Source: Synergistaceae bacterium
Lineage (GTDB): Bacteria; Synergistota; Synergistia; Synergistales; Synergistaceae
Direction of reading: 5' to 3'
Assembly: GCA_031264605.1 (NCBI GenBank)
Contig: JAISDQ010000241.1
Span: 1 to 10,480, forward strand
DNA length: 10,480 nt
Numbering within the stretch: position 1 is the stretch's first letter; every line of letters begins with the position of its first letter. Made by a program: the position numbers and the translations under genes. Below are positions 1 through 7,564 of this stretch, in pieces. Below the pieces are notes generated by a model. That model saw only the letters and a list, made by a program, of their open reading frames with translations, was not told the origin of the DNA and did not search any database.

Positions 1-2039
1 GAACTCAGCATGGTTTCCATGTCGCTCGCCAGCTTAGCGAGATTCTCCGCGCCCTGCGTCATCTGGTCGGCGGACGCCGCCGTTTCGGCGACGCTTCCGC
101 GGATATTGTCGCTCGCCGAAGCGGCGCCCGTCATCCTCTCCGCCATATTCTGCACGGACAGCGCTATCTCCTCGCTCGACGCCGCCTGCTCCTGCGAGAC
201 TGCCGCGAGGTCCTGCGTGCCGCTGGATATATTCTTGAGGTATGTCATCATATTGTCGATCAGCTCCTCGGTCTTCACCGACAGGTTTTTGGCTTCCTCG
301 GACGTCTTCGCGTTACTCTGCGCGACCGTGACGATTTTTTCGAGGTCTCCCATGATGGTTTCGGCAAGAGTCGCGATATTTTTGGCGGCCGAGTTGCTGT
401 CCTCGGCGAGTTTTCGGACTTCCTCCGCCACAACGGCGAAACCGCGTCCCGCGCTTCCGGCGCGCGCGGCTTCTATGGCGGCGTTCAGGGCGAGCAGGTT
501 CGTCTGATCCGCGATTCCGCCTATCTGGGCGACGAAACTCTGTATCTGGCGCGTCCTGGAACTCAGTTCCTGGACGCCCTCCGCGGCTTCGGACGCGTCC
601 TTCGCCACTTCCTCTATGCCTTTAACCACGTGCCGCACCGCGTCCATGCCGTCATCTCCGGCCTTCATCGCAGAATCGACCTGGCTCGCCATGTTCGTAC
701 CCTTTTCAGCCATGGCCTGCGCTCCGCCCGAAACTTCTTCAACCGCCGCGTTTACCTCTTCCCCGCTGGTCGAGAGCGAGTTGAGGTTCGTTCCCATCTC
801 ATCGATATTGACGCGGAAATTCTCCACCAGGTCTTTTGTCCGTTGAGCGAGAGACGAGAACCGTTTCGAGGCGTCCACGATTTTGCCGTTCGTATTGACG
901 GAGTGCGAATAAATTGAACCCATATTTTCGACCATCTGATTGAGGTGTTTTTCGAGCGTGCCAAACTCGTCGAACTCGGTTATTTCTATCTTCTTCGAGA
1001 AGTCGCCGTCGGCCGCGAGCACGGCGAAACCGATTATTTTCTTCGTGATTCTGCGCAGATAACTCGCTACCATGACGAGCAGCGCCGTAGCTATCGAAAG
1101 CCCCAGTATCGGCGCTATAACGCTGTTGAGCACGAGTTTCGCTATAGTGCTTGCGACTTCGCTGTTGTCGAGCATGATGACCAAAGTCCAGCCGGTTTCA
1201 GGTATCGTCGCGTAGGATACCCGGTTCGATCCCTTGGCCGTTTTCAGCGTCGTCATTCCCTCTTCGGTTTTCAGCACCGTCCTTCCGAAATCGACTATAT
1301 TCCGGTCGCTTTCCTCTCCGATTCGGTTTTCGATAGTTCTGGTGTCGTCGTAAAACGTTATGTACTCTCCTTTTTTGCCGAGGATGAAAGCCTTGCCCGT
1401 CTCGCCGACATAAATCCCCCTCATGGTATTTTGGATATCGTCGAGCGTCATGTCCACGGTGCTGACGCCGATCATACTTCCGTCGTCGCCGAAAAGCGGA
1501 ACCGTTACGGTGACCAGCGCGGCTTTCACAACAGGCTCGTAGTACACGTCCGTCCAGAGCGCCTCTCCCTTCGATTTTCTTCCTAAGAGATAATAGTTCT
1601 CATTGCGGTAATCGACAGTATCGGCGTAGTCAGGCAAAAATATTATATCGCCGCTCTCCCGCTCCCTGTGCGTGTAGAGGCCGAATTTTTCCTTGCCGCC
1701 GTAGATATTGGGCTCCAGCCATATTCCGCAGGCAAACGTATTGCCGTACGTTTGATTCAGCTTTTTCAAAAAATCGGCCAGCTCGCCCCTGTCCACCGAG
1801 TCGTCATCGATGATATCGGCGTAAGCGGCCAGGCTGTACGCGAGCGTCTCGCTCTTTCTGAACTCGTTTTGTATGGATAGCTCGGTTTTTTTCAGCAGCT
1901 CGCTCATCTTTTCATTCATCTGGGCGTTTATCTGCTCCCACATCTGCCTGCTTATAATCGCCGCGAAGAGGATTATCGAGACGGCTATGACCGGAACGAC
2001 GGAGATTATGATGCGCGACATTATACCCTTGAATTTCAT
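1..2039 (-). CDS. Methyl-accepting chemotaxis protein, dCache sensor type (3' end cut by window edge)
   Basis: Transmembrane chemoreceptor that would control CheA through a periplasmic ligand domain. 679 codons are visible from ATG at 2037-2039; the stop lies left of the window. The start is preceded by GGGGTGA four bases upstream, a good ribosome site. Residues about 9-29 form membrane segment 1. A Cache domain follows: residues 143-150 read D-x-R-x-x-x-Y-Y, W162, and D196 sits in STVDM, matching the usual dCache_1 pattern. Membrane segment 2 is about 302-328, with HAMP about 329-385. The signalling hairpin tip is unmistakable at 509-528 (IADQTNLLALNAAIEAARAG), followed by GRGFAVVAEEVRKLA. 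At least 150 residues follow the tip, longer than the return helix of E. coli Tsr, which suggests a 40H/44H-length receptor. Residue 529 is Ser where most receptors have Glu (AGE). Ligand unknown; the Cache fold often binds amino acids or organic acids. The gene is transcribed divergently from the PilY1-like gene. The family call is very secure. Confidence 0.97.
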   Translation of the reverse strand, partial: MKFKGIMSRIIISVVPVIAVSIILFAAIISRQMWEQINAQMNEKMSELLKKTELSIQNEFRKSETLAYSLAAYADIIDDDSVDRGELADFLKKLNQTYGNTFACGIWLEPNIYGGKEKFGLYTHRERESGDIIFLPDYADTVDYRNENYYLLGRKSKGEALWTDVYYEPVVKAALVTVTVPLFGDDGSMIGVSTVDMTLDDIQNTMRGIYVGETGKAFILGKKGEYITFYDDTRTIENRIGEESDRNIVDFGRTVLKTEEGMTTLKTAKGSNRVSYATIPETGWTLVIMLDNSEVASTIAKLVLNSVIAPILGLSIATALLVMVASYLRRITKKIIGFAVLAADGDFSKKIEITEFDEFGTLEKHLNQMVENMGSIYSHSVNTNGKIVDASKRFSSLAQRTKDLVENFRVNIDEMGTNLNSLSTSGEEVNAAVEEVSGGAQAMAEKGTNMASQVDSAMKAGDDGMDAVRHVVKGIEEVAKDASEAAEGVQELSSRTRQIQSFVAQIGGIADQTNLLALNAAIEAARAGSAGRGFAVVAEEVRKLAEDSNSAAKNIATLAETIMGDLEKIVTVAQSNAKTSEEAKNLSVKTEELIDNMMTYLKNISSGTQDLAAVSQEQAASSEEIALSVQNMAERMTGAASASDNIRGSVAETAASADQMTQGAENLAKLASDMETMLS

Positions 2040-2065
2040 ATAGTCACCCCATTTTAAATAATATC

Positions 2066-2074
2066 AATATAACA
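2066..2074 (-). promoter_or_regulatory. Candidate extended -10 promoter of the chemoreceptor gene
   Basis: Read on the minus strand this is TG-T-TATATT, an extended -10 element with five of six bases of TATAAT. It lies about 27 bases upstream of the chemoreceptor ATG, giving a leader of roughly 20 bases that includes the GGGGTGA ribosome site. No good -35 box sits at the proper distance (AGATTA at 2089-2094), as can be true of extended -10 promoters. A flagellar sigma-28 match was looked for: TTAAGTTT occurs upstream, but the matching -10 half is poor. Confidence 0.35.
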
Positions 2075-2255
2075 GGTATTTAGCTTAATAATCTAAACTT
2101 AAAACCGCTAATCCTCCCCATAACAATTGAATATTTCGTTTTAGGCATTTTATCAGGCCGCGCAAAAAATTTAAACCGCCTAACGCGCAAGGGCGGAGCC
2201 GCGGCACATCGGGCATATGAGCTTGATATGTTGGGATTAGAGGATAAAAGACGCT

Positions 2256-2280
2256 TTCGGCGGAAAAGGCCGAATTTTTT
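2256..2280 (+). terminator. Rho-independent terminator-like hairpin, orphan
   Basis: A six-base-pair stem, TTCGGC at 2256-2261 and GCCGAA at 2269-2274, encloses a seven-base loop (GGAAAAG). Six T follow at 2275-2280. This is the layout of an intrinsic terminator on the plus strand. No plus-strand gene lies upstream inside the window, so it could end a small RNA, stop antisense transcription entering from the chemoreceptor region, or be chance. The stem is short, hence moderate confidence. Confidence 0.4.
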
Positions 2281-2376
2281 CCCCGTAAAACCGCCCGAAG
2301 TTAACAGGGTATCCGGCGCTGGACGAGTGAACCGGCAGCCGCACAAATACAGGCGCGTTTTAAATCCGCTTTCTTA

Positions 2377-2406
2377 TTGCCATTAAGATATTAATGTAAT
2401 TACAAT
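2377..2406 (+). promoter_or_regulatory. Distal sigma-70-type promoter candidate for the PilY1-like gene
   Basis: TTGCCA at 2377-2382 (five of six matches to TTGACA) and TACAAT at 2401-2406 (five of six to TATAAT) are separated by 18 bases. The predicted start is near 2413, giving a leader of about 230 bases. A perfect ten-base palindrome, TGTAATTACA at 2395-2404, overlaps the -10 box and could be a regulator site. Confidence 0.45.
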
Positions 2407-2436
2407 GCGTTTTGTGTTTAATAATAATTGCATTAT

Positions 2437-2452
2437 GCCTTGTAAGGCCTTA
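2437..2452. promoter_or_regulatory. Operator-like inverted repeats over the proximal -35 box
   Basis: GCCTT-GT-AAGGC at 2437-2448 is a perfect inverted repeat that contains the proposed -35 hexamer. It overlaps a second perfect palindrome, TAAGGCCTTA at 2443-2452, inside the promoter spacer. A repressor bound here would cover the -35 box. No regulator gene is visible nearby, so the role is inferred only from position. Confidence 0.35.
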
Positions 2453-2468
2453 TTTTTTATAGTATAAT
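2440..2468 (+). promoter_or_regulatory. Proximal sigma-70-type promoter candidate for the PilY1-like gene
   Basis: A perfect TATAAT at 2463-2468 lies 17 bases after TTGTAA at 2440-2445 (four of six matches to TTGACA). The region is AT-rich and the spacing is ideal. Transcription would begin near 2475, leaving a leader of about 165 bases before the ATG at 2641. This is the best-scoring promoter seen in the window. It is closely overlapped by inverted repeats, described separately. Confidence 0.6.
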
Positions 2469-2473
2469 TTATA

Positions 2474-2490
2474 TATTACTTATAGTAATA
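2474..2490. promoter_or_regulatory. Operator-like 17-base dyad at the predicted transcription start
   Basis: TATTACT-TAT-AGTAATA is a perfect seven-base inverted repeat around a three-base centre. It begins five bases after the proximal -10 box and covers the expected start site near 2475. CTTAT-AGTA-ATAAG at 2479-2492 is a second, overlapping inverted repeat. Dyads in this position are typical of repressor operators. AT-rich DNA yields such dyads by chance more easily than average DNA, so confidence is limited. Confidence 0.4.
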
Positions 2491-2640
2491 AGCACAAAAA
2501 GAAAGGAGTATTTCAGACTGCGCTTTACACATTCAAATTCCCGCGCTCGAAGGAATTTACCAACGCTTAGAGAAATGTCCACGTATACGGCTCGGTAATT
2601 TACTCTCTGCGTCAAACGGTTTTAAGGAGAGAACGGCAAC

Positions 2641-5600
2641 ATGAATTTTTTAAAAAGATTGACGGCGTTTTTGCTGCTGGCGTCAATGACGTTTGACGCC
2701 TCGCTGGCGGCGTTTGCGGCGGATAAAGGTTTCAGTGTGACCGCCCCCCTGAAAAATGAAGTGGCCGTCGAGGATATCGACGCTCAGAAGGACATGCTCA
2801 GAAAGCCGAACGTGCTGTTTCTGATAGAGTCCACGGCGGCGATGGCGTCGACGACCAAGGGCGTGCTGCCTCAGGTATGGAGGGACAGTAGATGGGACGA
2901 CTCCTACTGGGAGAGCGGCGATTGGGAACTGACCGAAAAGAAATTTGGGTACACGATTTACGACATCAACAGGATGATGGCGGATTTCACCTTCGGCATG
3001 GGCGCGCTGCCAACGGCCTGGAGAGGCAGGGATCTTCGCCCGGAGCGCAACCTGTACGGGAGAGAAATAGATGGAAGCAATAATTTCAAAAAAGGCCGGA
3101 ATCTCAGCGAGGACATCGAGCTTAACCGGGACAATTATTACTTCCCGTTTCTGGAATCCGGAAACGCGCTGACGGGCGTCTACAGCGGGCAGGTCACGCC
3201 GCTGGAAACAGGATTCGAGAACGCTCCGGAGTTATGGCCGGACGCCGTCAAATTCGGATGGTATCAGGCCCTCTCGGAAACGAGCAGCGTGAATCACTCC
3301 ACCAGCAGATGGCCCAAGCTGAAAATAGGCTACAAGAGCCAGATACCCCGCGTGACTAACGGAAAACCGGACTGGCGAAGCAATCCGACGTGGTTCAATC
3401 CTAAAGAAAAACTCCCCTCCGACGCCGGAATGAGGTTTGAAGGCGACGAACTGGTCGCGAATTATGATTATAGAGGAGCGACCGCCGCCGCGATTCCATA
3501 TCCCTACGCGCTGGTGTTCAAGGATCCGAAATATTGGGCCGCCGGCTGGACGGGAGGCGCTTCCCCGTCAAGCGCTGACCTCGTGCCGAACGACAGCCGA
3601 ATGTACCAGACGAAGCTGGTTCTTTGGAACATGCTGAACAACAAAGACCTCTTCAAAAACATCAGGTTCGGGATGGCGACTACGTTTCTTTCGCCCGCCA
3701 ACGTTGAAATCGGCTCGATCGAGGGCACGCATTACGGATGGGACCAACCGCGTCAGGATATAAACGGAATTTTCAAGGTCGCCCCGTTCTCCTCGAATAT
3801 CAGGACCAAGAGCTTTTTCAACGCGGCCGGAGACGTCTATCCCAAAGGCGCCGGCAAAAAGTGGTCGGAGTCCAACCCCGCGCGAGACAGCGTTCCGAAC
3901 GGTTACAGGAGAGTGAGGTACGCGAACGGCGCCATGTATGGACCGACAACCGGAGAATTGGAGTCGTTTTTCACTATTCACGGCCAGTATTATCCCGTGT
4001 GGCATAACGCGACCGTCCACAGCAACTACGCGACGCTGCAAAGCGACAACTCCGAACCCGACGGCTGGTGGTCGAGATGGGACGTCACGAACAACACGGC
4101 CGGAAACCGGCAGGGTGAACGGAGCGACAGGCCTCAGTACAAGCTGATGAACCGGGCGTCGCTGCATCTGCCGATTTTGGAGTATGATCACAAATGGACC
4201 AAGGGCGGCAAAACCATAACTCACTCGGATAAATTCAGGATGTGGATAAACGGACTCGCCGACATAAAAAGCGCGGGTACGACCAAGACGTCGGCCGGCT
4301 CGAAAAGCAAAAATGACGAAGCCCTTTCCGAGGCCGAAAGGCGGAACCAGTTTCACTATTACAACGACCCGGAAATAGGCGTGGCGGGCGTATTCGCGCT
4401 TCCCCAGGCGATATTTCCCGATCCTGAGCCGAAGCATTCCGCGACGGGCAAAGAACTCAATCTGAGCCGCGAATATTACCTTTCCAAGGGTTGGATATGG
4501 TATTCGATGCGCGATTGCGATATTAACTACCGGGCGGACTACCGCCGTTACAGCGGCGAATTGGAAACAACGGGCACGCCGAGGGCCAGATTCAATTCGG
4601 GTTCCGGCGAAGCGGCCGGTTCGGTGCTGGATTTTTTCTCTCCGCCGATAAATTATTTTATCGGCCCGCCCGTCGCGAGGTGCGACGGAGAAGAGGGCTA
4701 TACCGACTCGACGAGGAGGGTGCAGGTCTGTCATAACGGATCGGGCAGAGCGACGGTCAAAGCCGCCGACCTGGACGACGTTTCTTTCCCCATAAGGAGC
4801 GTGTGCGAGGACAACTGGCTGATCGTCATAGCGTCCGGAGCGGAACCCAAGATCGCCGATTCGTCAGTCTACTCCTACAGCGCGTGGGAAGCCGTAAAAA
4901 ATCTTTACGACAGCACCGACGCCGCCGCGTCGCGCGACATGAACCTCCCGACCGGCCGCAGAAAAGCGGCGTACCAACAGGTGACGATGATGACCAAAAC
5001 CCCGCAGGGAACCCGTCACCTGAAGAAAACTGACCTCGACAATCCGATCAGGACTTTGGTCATAGGCATCGTCGCGAACGAAAACGACCCTGGGGTCAGG
5101 AACAACGCGCAAGTGCTCGCCGAGGTCAGGAGAATGAGGCTGAACCTGGTGAGAATGGCCGTCGCCGGACAGGGCGGAGACGCGAGCAAGGTAGACTACG
5201 CCAACATGTACAACGCCCCGCATCAGCCGTATTTTGCCGACGACGCCGCGACGCTTCAGATAGCCATCCAAAACGCGCTGACGTCGGTTGGCGTCGCCCA
5301 GAAACCGCTGCGGGCCAAGGGATCCTTCGTGGAGATAAAGAGCGACGTCGACGGAAAGATAAGGGATTATCTGTCCGCGGGTTACAAGGTCGTGAACAAT
5401 AACCAGTGGGAGGGCACGCTCAAGACGTACCGTCCGGTCATAGTGAAGGATTCCATAGCGAGCGTGGACGTCGCAAATTCGTGGGAACTCGGAAAAAAAC
5501 TGAGGCATAAACGCGACGCGGGCGGACTGGACATAACGCACTGGGACAGCCCGTCTCAGAAATTCAAAACGCTGACGCCCGGCGAAGCGACGGCGCTGGA

Positions 5601-7542
5601 TATTTTCGGCTTGAAGGACAGGCTCATCGTCCCCAGGGACGACGGCCGGCTGCCGTATAACGAGGCGCTTTATCAGTGGCTGCGCGGTTACGATTACTCG
5701 TATTCGAACGGCACGCTGTATCCGAGGGCGAACATGCTGGCCGATTTCGGTCAGTCGTCCGTCGCCATGGTCAATAAACCGAATCCGTCCGTGGATTCGC
5801 TGCCCGGTTACCATAATTGGGCGCAAAAAGAAAATTCGAGAAACAATCCGCCGGCGCTGTACGTTCAGACAAACGACGGGATACTGCGCGTGGTCGACCC
5901 GGAAACCGGGGACGCGAAGAAAACCGTACTTCTGCCCCCGACGCTTCTGCCGACGCGGCTCGCCACTTTAAAGACGACGCCCGCCATCAACGGCAAGCTC
6001 ATGTGGATGGACGTGACCGCCGAAGACGGAGCCGACGGCGCGAGACGCTCGGCCGCGGGCTTTATATTGGACGGCCCGCTGAAGGTGAGGCATTTCGGCG
6101 GCATAGCGAAGGGCAATGGATGGGGCACATATCTTTTGGGAACGCTCGGCAGGGGAGGCAACGGGCTTTACATGCTGGACGTCAGCGATCACGGCGATCC
6201 TAAGCTCATGTGGTATCACGAAAAATACAAAGACCGCCTGATACTGATGCCTCCCGGCGCGGCTTCCCCGGCGCTCGCGACTTCCGCGCCGCCGAATTAC
6301 GCCGGTTACGCAAAGCTGGGCTACAACAGCCCCGCGCCGGCCATGGGAGTCGTGATGGAGCCGGGCGGCGGCGCTAGCGGCACTCCTCGGACAAGAAATA
6401 TAATCGCCCTGGCCGGCGGAACCCAGACCATTTTGGATCCGCTCCAAAACGGCGATGAAGGCGCGGTTCTGTTGGTACTGGATCCGAAAGACGGCAGCGT
6501 GCTGCGGGCGTTCGGCGGCGACTCCGTGGAACACGGTTTCCGAGTCGGCGGCGGAGTTAAAGGCGTCGCTCCCTATATGGGAATGATGGTCTCGGAACCG
6601 GCGCTTCTCAGGACGGACGACAAGGGAACCGGCTGCGCCGCGTACACCGCGGGCAGGATATACGCCGGAGACAACAGGGGCAATATATTCGCCGTTGACA
6701 TGGAAAAAACGAAAACGAACGGCAGCGTCGAACATCTCGATCCGTCAAAGTGGGAAATAAAGACTGTCGCGACCCTTCAGGACAGCGTGCAGTCGGGGAG
6801 CCGCGGCGGCGGGAATTACGCGTTTCCCCACGGAACGGCGCTCGCGAAAGACGGCCGTAACGTTTGGATTGCCGGAGGAACTTCCGATGTAATCGCCAGA
6901 AAAAGAGACGTCAACGACCCGGGCGTTATCTCGAACGATACGCAGATGATTTTTGCCTTCAAGTCGTCGGACGGGGAGACCGCGCCTTTGGCGAGGAACG
7001 ACCTCCAGGAGCTGCCAAAATCTTCCTTCAGCGGCGACGCGGCCATGACCCTGGGGAGAAAAGGCTGGTATATCAAACTGGACAGGATCAACGGCTTTGA
7101 CGAGTACGTGTCCGCAAAACCGATGCTCGTCGGACGCACGCTAATTGTCCCGACTTTCACCACCACGAAGGCCGACATCAAGAACATAACGGACATTTGC
7201 AAGCCTTCCGGGAGAAGTTTGAGCGGATACAGCCGCATTTACGCGCTGAACCTGCATGACGGATCGGCGAATCTGTGGGTTGGGCAGACTCCGGACAGAA
7301 AAATGAAGTACATCCAGATAGAAGATTTAAGGATAACCGGCCTCACTAAAATGAATAACAACGGCAGCATATCGGTATTGGCGTCGTTCGACAACCTGAA
7401 CGAGGGGAAATTGCCGGATATCGGCCAGAAAAACACGAAATACATCGACGTGATGGAGGCGATAGAAATCAAAATGCCCGGCGGTTCAAAGATGAACGTA
7501 ATTTCCGGGGACAGCGCGGTATATTACTGGAAGATGAAATAA
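2641..7542 (+). CDS. PilY1/PilC-family type IV pilus-associated protein with degenerate VWA region and C-terminal beta-propeller
   Basis: Exported protein of 1633 residues, likely a type IV pilus tip or surface adhesin/assembly factor. AAGGAGA lies ten bases before the ATG, and residues 1-27 form a signal peptide (KR, hydrophobic core, AFAA). Residues 57-68 (NVLFLIESTAAM) match the first strand of the PilY1 von Willebrand A domain, but the metal-binding DxSxS reads E63-x-T65-x-A67. Residues 722-734 (C-x-x-x-W-L-I-V-I-A-S-G-A) match the later Cys...TDG strand with Asp lost. About 650 residues rich in Trp, Tyr and Asn lie between them. The PilY1 core then follows: YFADD before 900, W923-E-G, WLRGYDYSYSNG, and propeller strands including QTNDGILRVVDPETG (from about 1076), LLGTLGRGGNGLYMLDV (1165-1181) and IYAGDNRGNIFAVD (to 1353). 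It is longer than P. aeruginosa PilY1 (about 1160). No pilin gene is adjacent. The family call rests mainly on the C-terminal half and is strong; the exact role is inferred. Confidence 0.9.
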   Translation: MNFLKRLTAFLLLASMTFDASLAAFAADKGFSVTAPLKNEVAVEDIDAQKDMLRKPNVLFLIESTAAMASTTKGVLPQVWRDSRWDDSYWESGDWELTEKKFGYTIYDINRMMADFTFGMGALPTAWRGRDLRPERNLYGREIDGSNNFKKGRNLSEDIELNRDNYYFPFLESGNALTGVYSGQVTPLETGFENAPELWPDAVKFGWYQALSETSSVNHSTSRWPKLKIGYKSQIPRVTNGKPDWRSNPTWFNPKEKLPSDAGMRFEGDELVANYDYRGATAAAIPYPYALVFKDPKYWAAGWTGGASPSSADLVPNDSRMYQTKLVLWNMLNNKDLFKNIRFGMATTFLSPANVEIGSIEGTHYGWDQPRQDINGIFKVAPFSSNIRTKSFFNAAGDVYPKGAGKKWSESNPARDSVPNGYRRVRYANGAMYGPTTGELESFFTIHGQYYPVWHNATVHSNYATLQSDNSEPDGWWSRWDVTNNTAGNRQGERSDRPQYKLMNRASLHLPILEYDHKWTKGGKTITHSDKFRMWINGLADIKSAGTTKTSAGSKSKNDEALSEAERRNQFHYYNDPEIGVAGVFALPQAIFPDPEPKHSATGKELNLSREYYLSKGWIWYSMRDCDINYRADYRRYSGELETTGTPRARFNSGSGEAAGSVLDFFSPPINYFIGPPVARCDGEEGYTDSTRRVQVCHNGSGRATVKAADLDDVSFPIRSVCEDNWLIVIASGAEPKIADSSVYSYSAWEAVKNLYDSTDAAASRDMNLPTGRRKAAYQQVTMMTKTPQGTRHLKKTDLDNPIRTLVIGIVANENDPGVRNNAQVLAEVRRMRLNLVRMAVAGQGGDASKVDYANMYNAPHQPYFADDAATLQIAIQNALTSVGVAQKPLRAKGSFVEIKSDVDGKIRDYLSAGYKVVNNNQWEGTLKTYRPVIVKDSIASVDVANSWELGKKLRHKRDAGGLDITHWDSPSQKFKTLTPGEATALDIFGLKDRLIVPRDDGRLPYNEALYQWLRGYDYSYSNGTLYPRANMLADFGQSSVAMVNKPNPSVDSLPGYHNWAQKENSRNNPPALYVQTNDGILRVVDPETGDAKKTVLLPPTLLPTRLATLKTTPAINGKLMWMDVTAEDGADGARRSAAGFILDGPLKVRHFGGIAKGNGWGTYLLGTLGRGGNGLYMLDVSDHGDPKLMWYHEKYKDRLILMPPGAASPALATSAPPNYAGYAKLGYNSPAPAMGVVMEPGGGASGTPRTRNIIALAGGTQTILDPLQNGDEGAVLLVLDPKDGSVLRAFGGDSVEHGFRVGGGVKGVAPYMGMMVSEPALLRTDDKGTGCAAYTAGRIYAGDNRGNIFAVDMEKTKTNGSVEHLDPSKWEIKTVATLQDSVQSGSRGGGNYAFPHGTALAKDGRNVWIAGGTSDVIARKRDVNDPGVISNDTQMIFAFKSSDGETAPLARNDLQELPKSSFSGDAAMTLGRKGWYIKLDRINGFDEYVSAKPMLVGRTLIVPTFTTTKADIKNITDICKPSGRSLSGYSRIYALNLHDGSANLWVGQTPDRKMKYIQIEDLRITGLTKMNNNGSISVLASFDNLNEGKLPDIGQKNTKYIDVMEAIEIKMPGGSKMNVISGDSAVYYWKMK

Positions 7543-7552
7543 TCTGACCTGA

Positions 7553-7561
7553 TGCTAAAAT
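7553..7561 (+). promoter_or_regulatory. Weak extended -10 candidate before the EIIC-kinase gene
   Basis: TG-C-TAAAAT resembles an extended -10 element (five of six matches to TATAAT). TATACT overlaps its end at 7561-7566. Neither has a recognisable -35 box, since the upstream DNA is the end of the PilY1-like coding sequence. If real it gives the kinase gene its own start; otherwise the gene is read through from upstream. Confidence 0.2.
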
Positions 7562-7564
7562 ATA

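Larger units (their letters stand above)
2040..2640. other. 601-base divergent intergenic region with no convincing gene
   Basis: This lies between the chemoreceptor start (minus) and the PilY1-like start (plus). The left half (to about 2370) is mixed in composition and contains a terminator-like hairpin at 2256-2280. The right half, about 2380-2500, is strongly AT-rich and carries two tandem plus-strand promoter candidates and several perfect palindromes. The longest open frame, on the minus strand (2080-2346), has no recognisable ribosome site or family resemblance. I recognise no riboswitch or known structured RNA by eye. Confidence 0.75.

Noticed and set aside
945..1586. 213-codon plus-strand open frame opposite the chemoreceptor
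   Set aside because: The minus strand there encodes the Cache, second membrane segment and HAMP regions of the receptor in a continuous frame. The plus-strand peptide is rich in Arg, Tyr and His and resembles nothing known.
2164..2196. Possible minus-strand terminator (CCGCC/GGCGG stem with T-rich tail)
   Set aside because: The stem is only five base pairs with an eleven-base loop, and the T-run does not directly follow the stem. No minus-strand gene lies upstream of it.
2080..2346. 88-codon minus-strand open frame in the intergenic region
   Set aside because: No ribosome site precedes its ATG, its composition is that of non-coding DNA (Arg-rich, no domain), and it would overlap the chemoreceptor promoter region.
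2040..2376. Possible riboswitch or structured regulatory RNA
   Set aside because: I looked for cyclic-di-GMP and cobalamin-type consensus blocks because of the pilus and sensor neighbours. Only isolated fragments were found, with no consistent pairing scheme.
3568..4734. 388-codon open frame antisense to the PilY1-like gene
   Set aside because: It lies wholly opposite a gene with strong family motifs, has biased low-complexity composition (many Arg, Val, Gly), no ribosome site and no recognisable domain. GC-rich third positions create such shadows.
5341..5376. EF-hand-like calcium loop in the PilY1-like protein (DVDGKIRD)
   Set aside because: The first residues fit, but the fifth position is Lys and the twelfth is not Glu or Asp, so a functional loop is unlikely. 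It precedes the conserved W-x-G region and is probably ordinary PilY1 sequence.
4864..5826. 320-codon open frame antisense to the PilY1-like gene
   Set aside because: It has the same shadow character as the other antisense frames: Arg/Val/His-rich, with no motif and no start signal.
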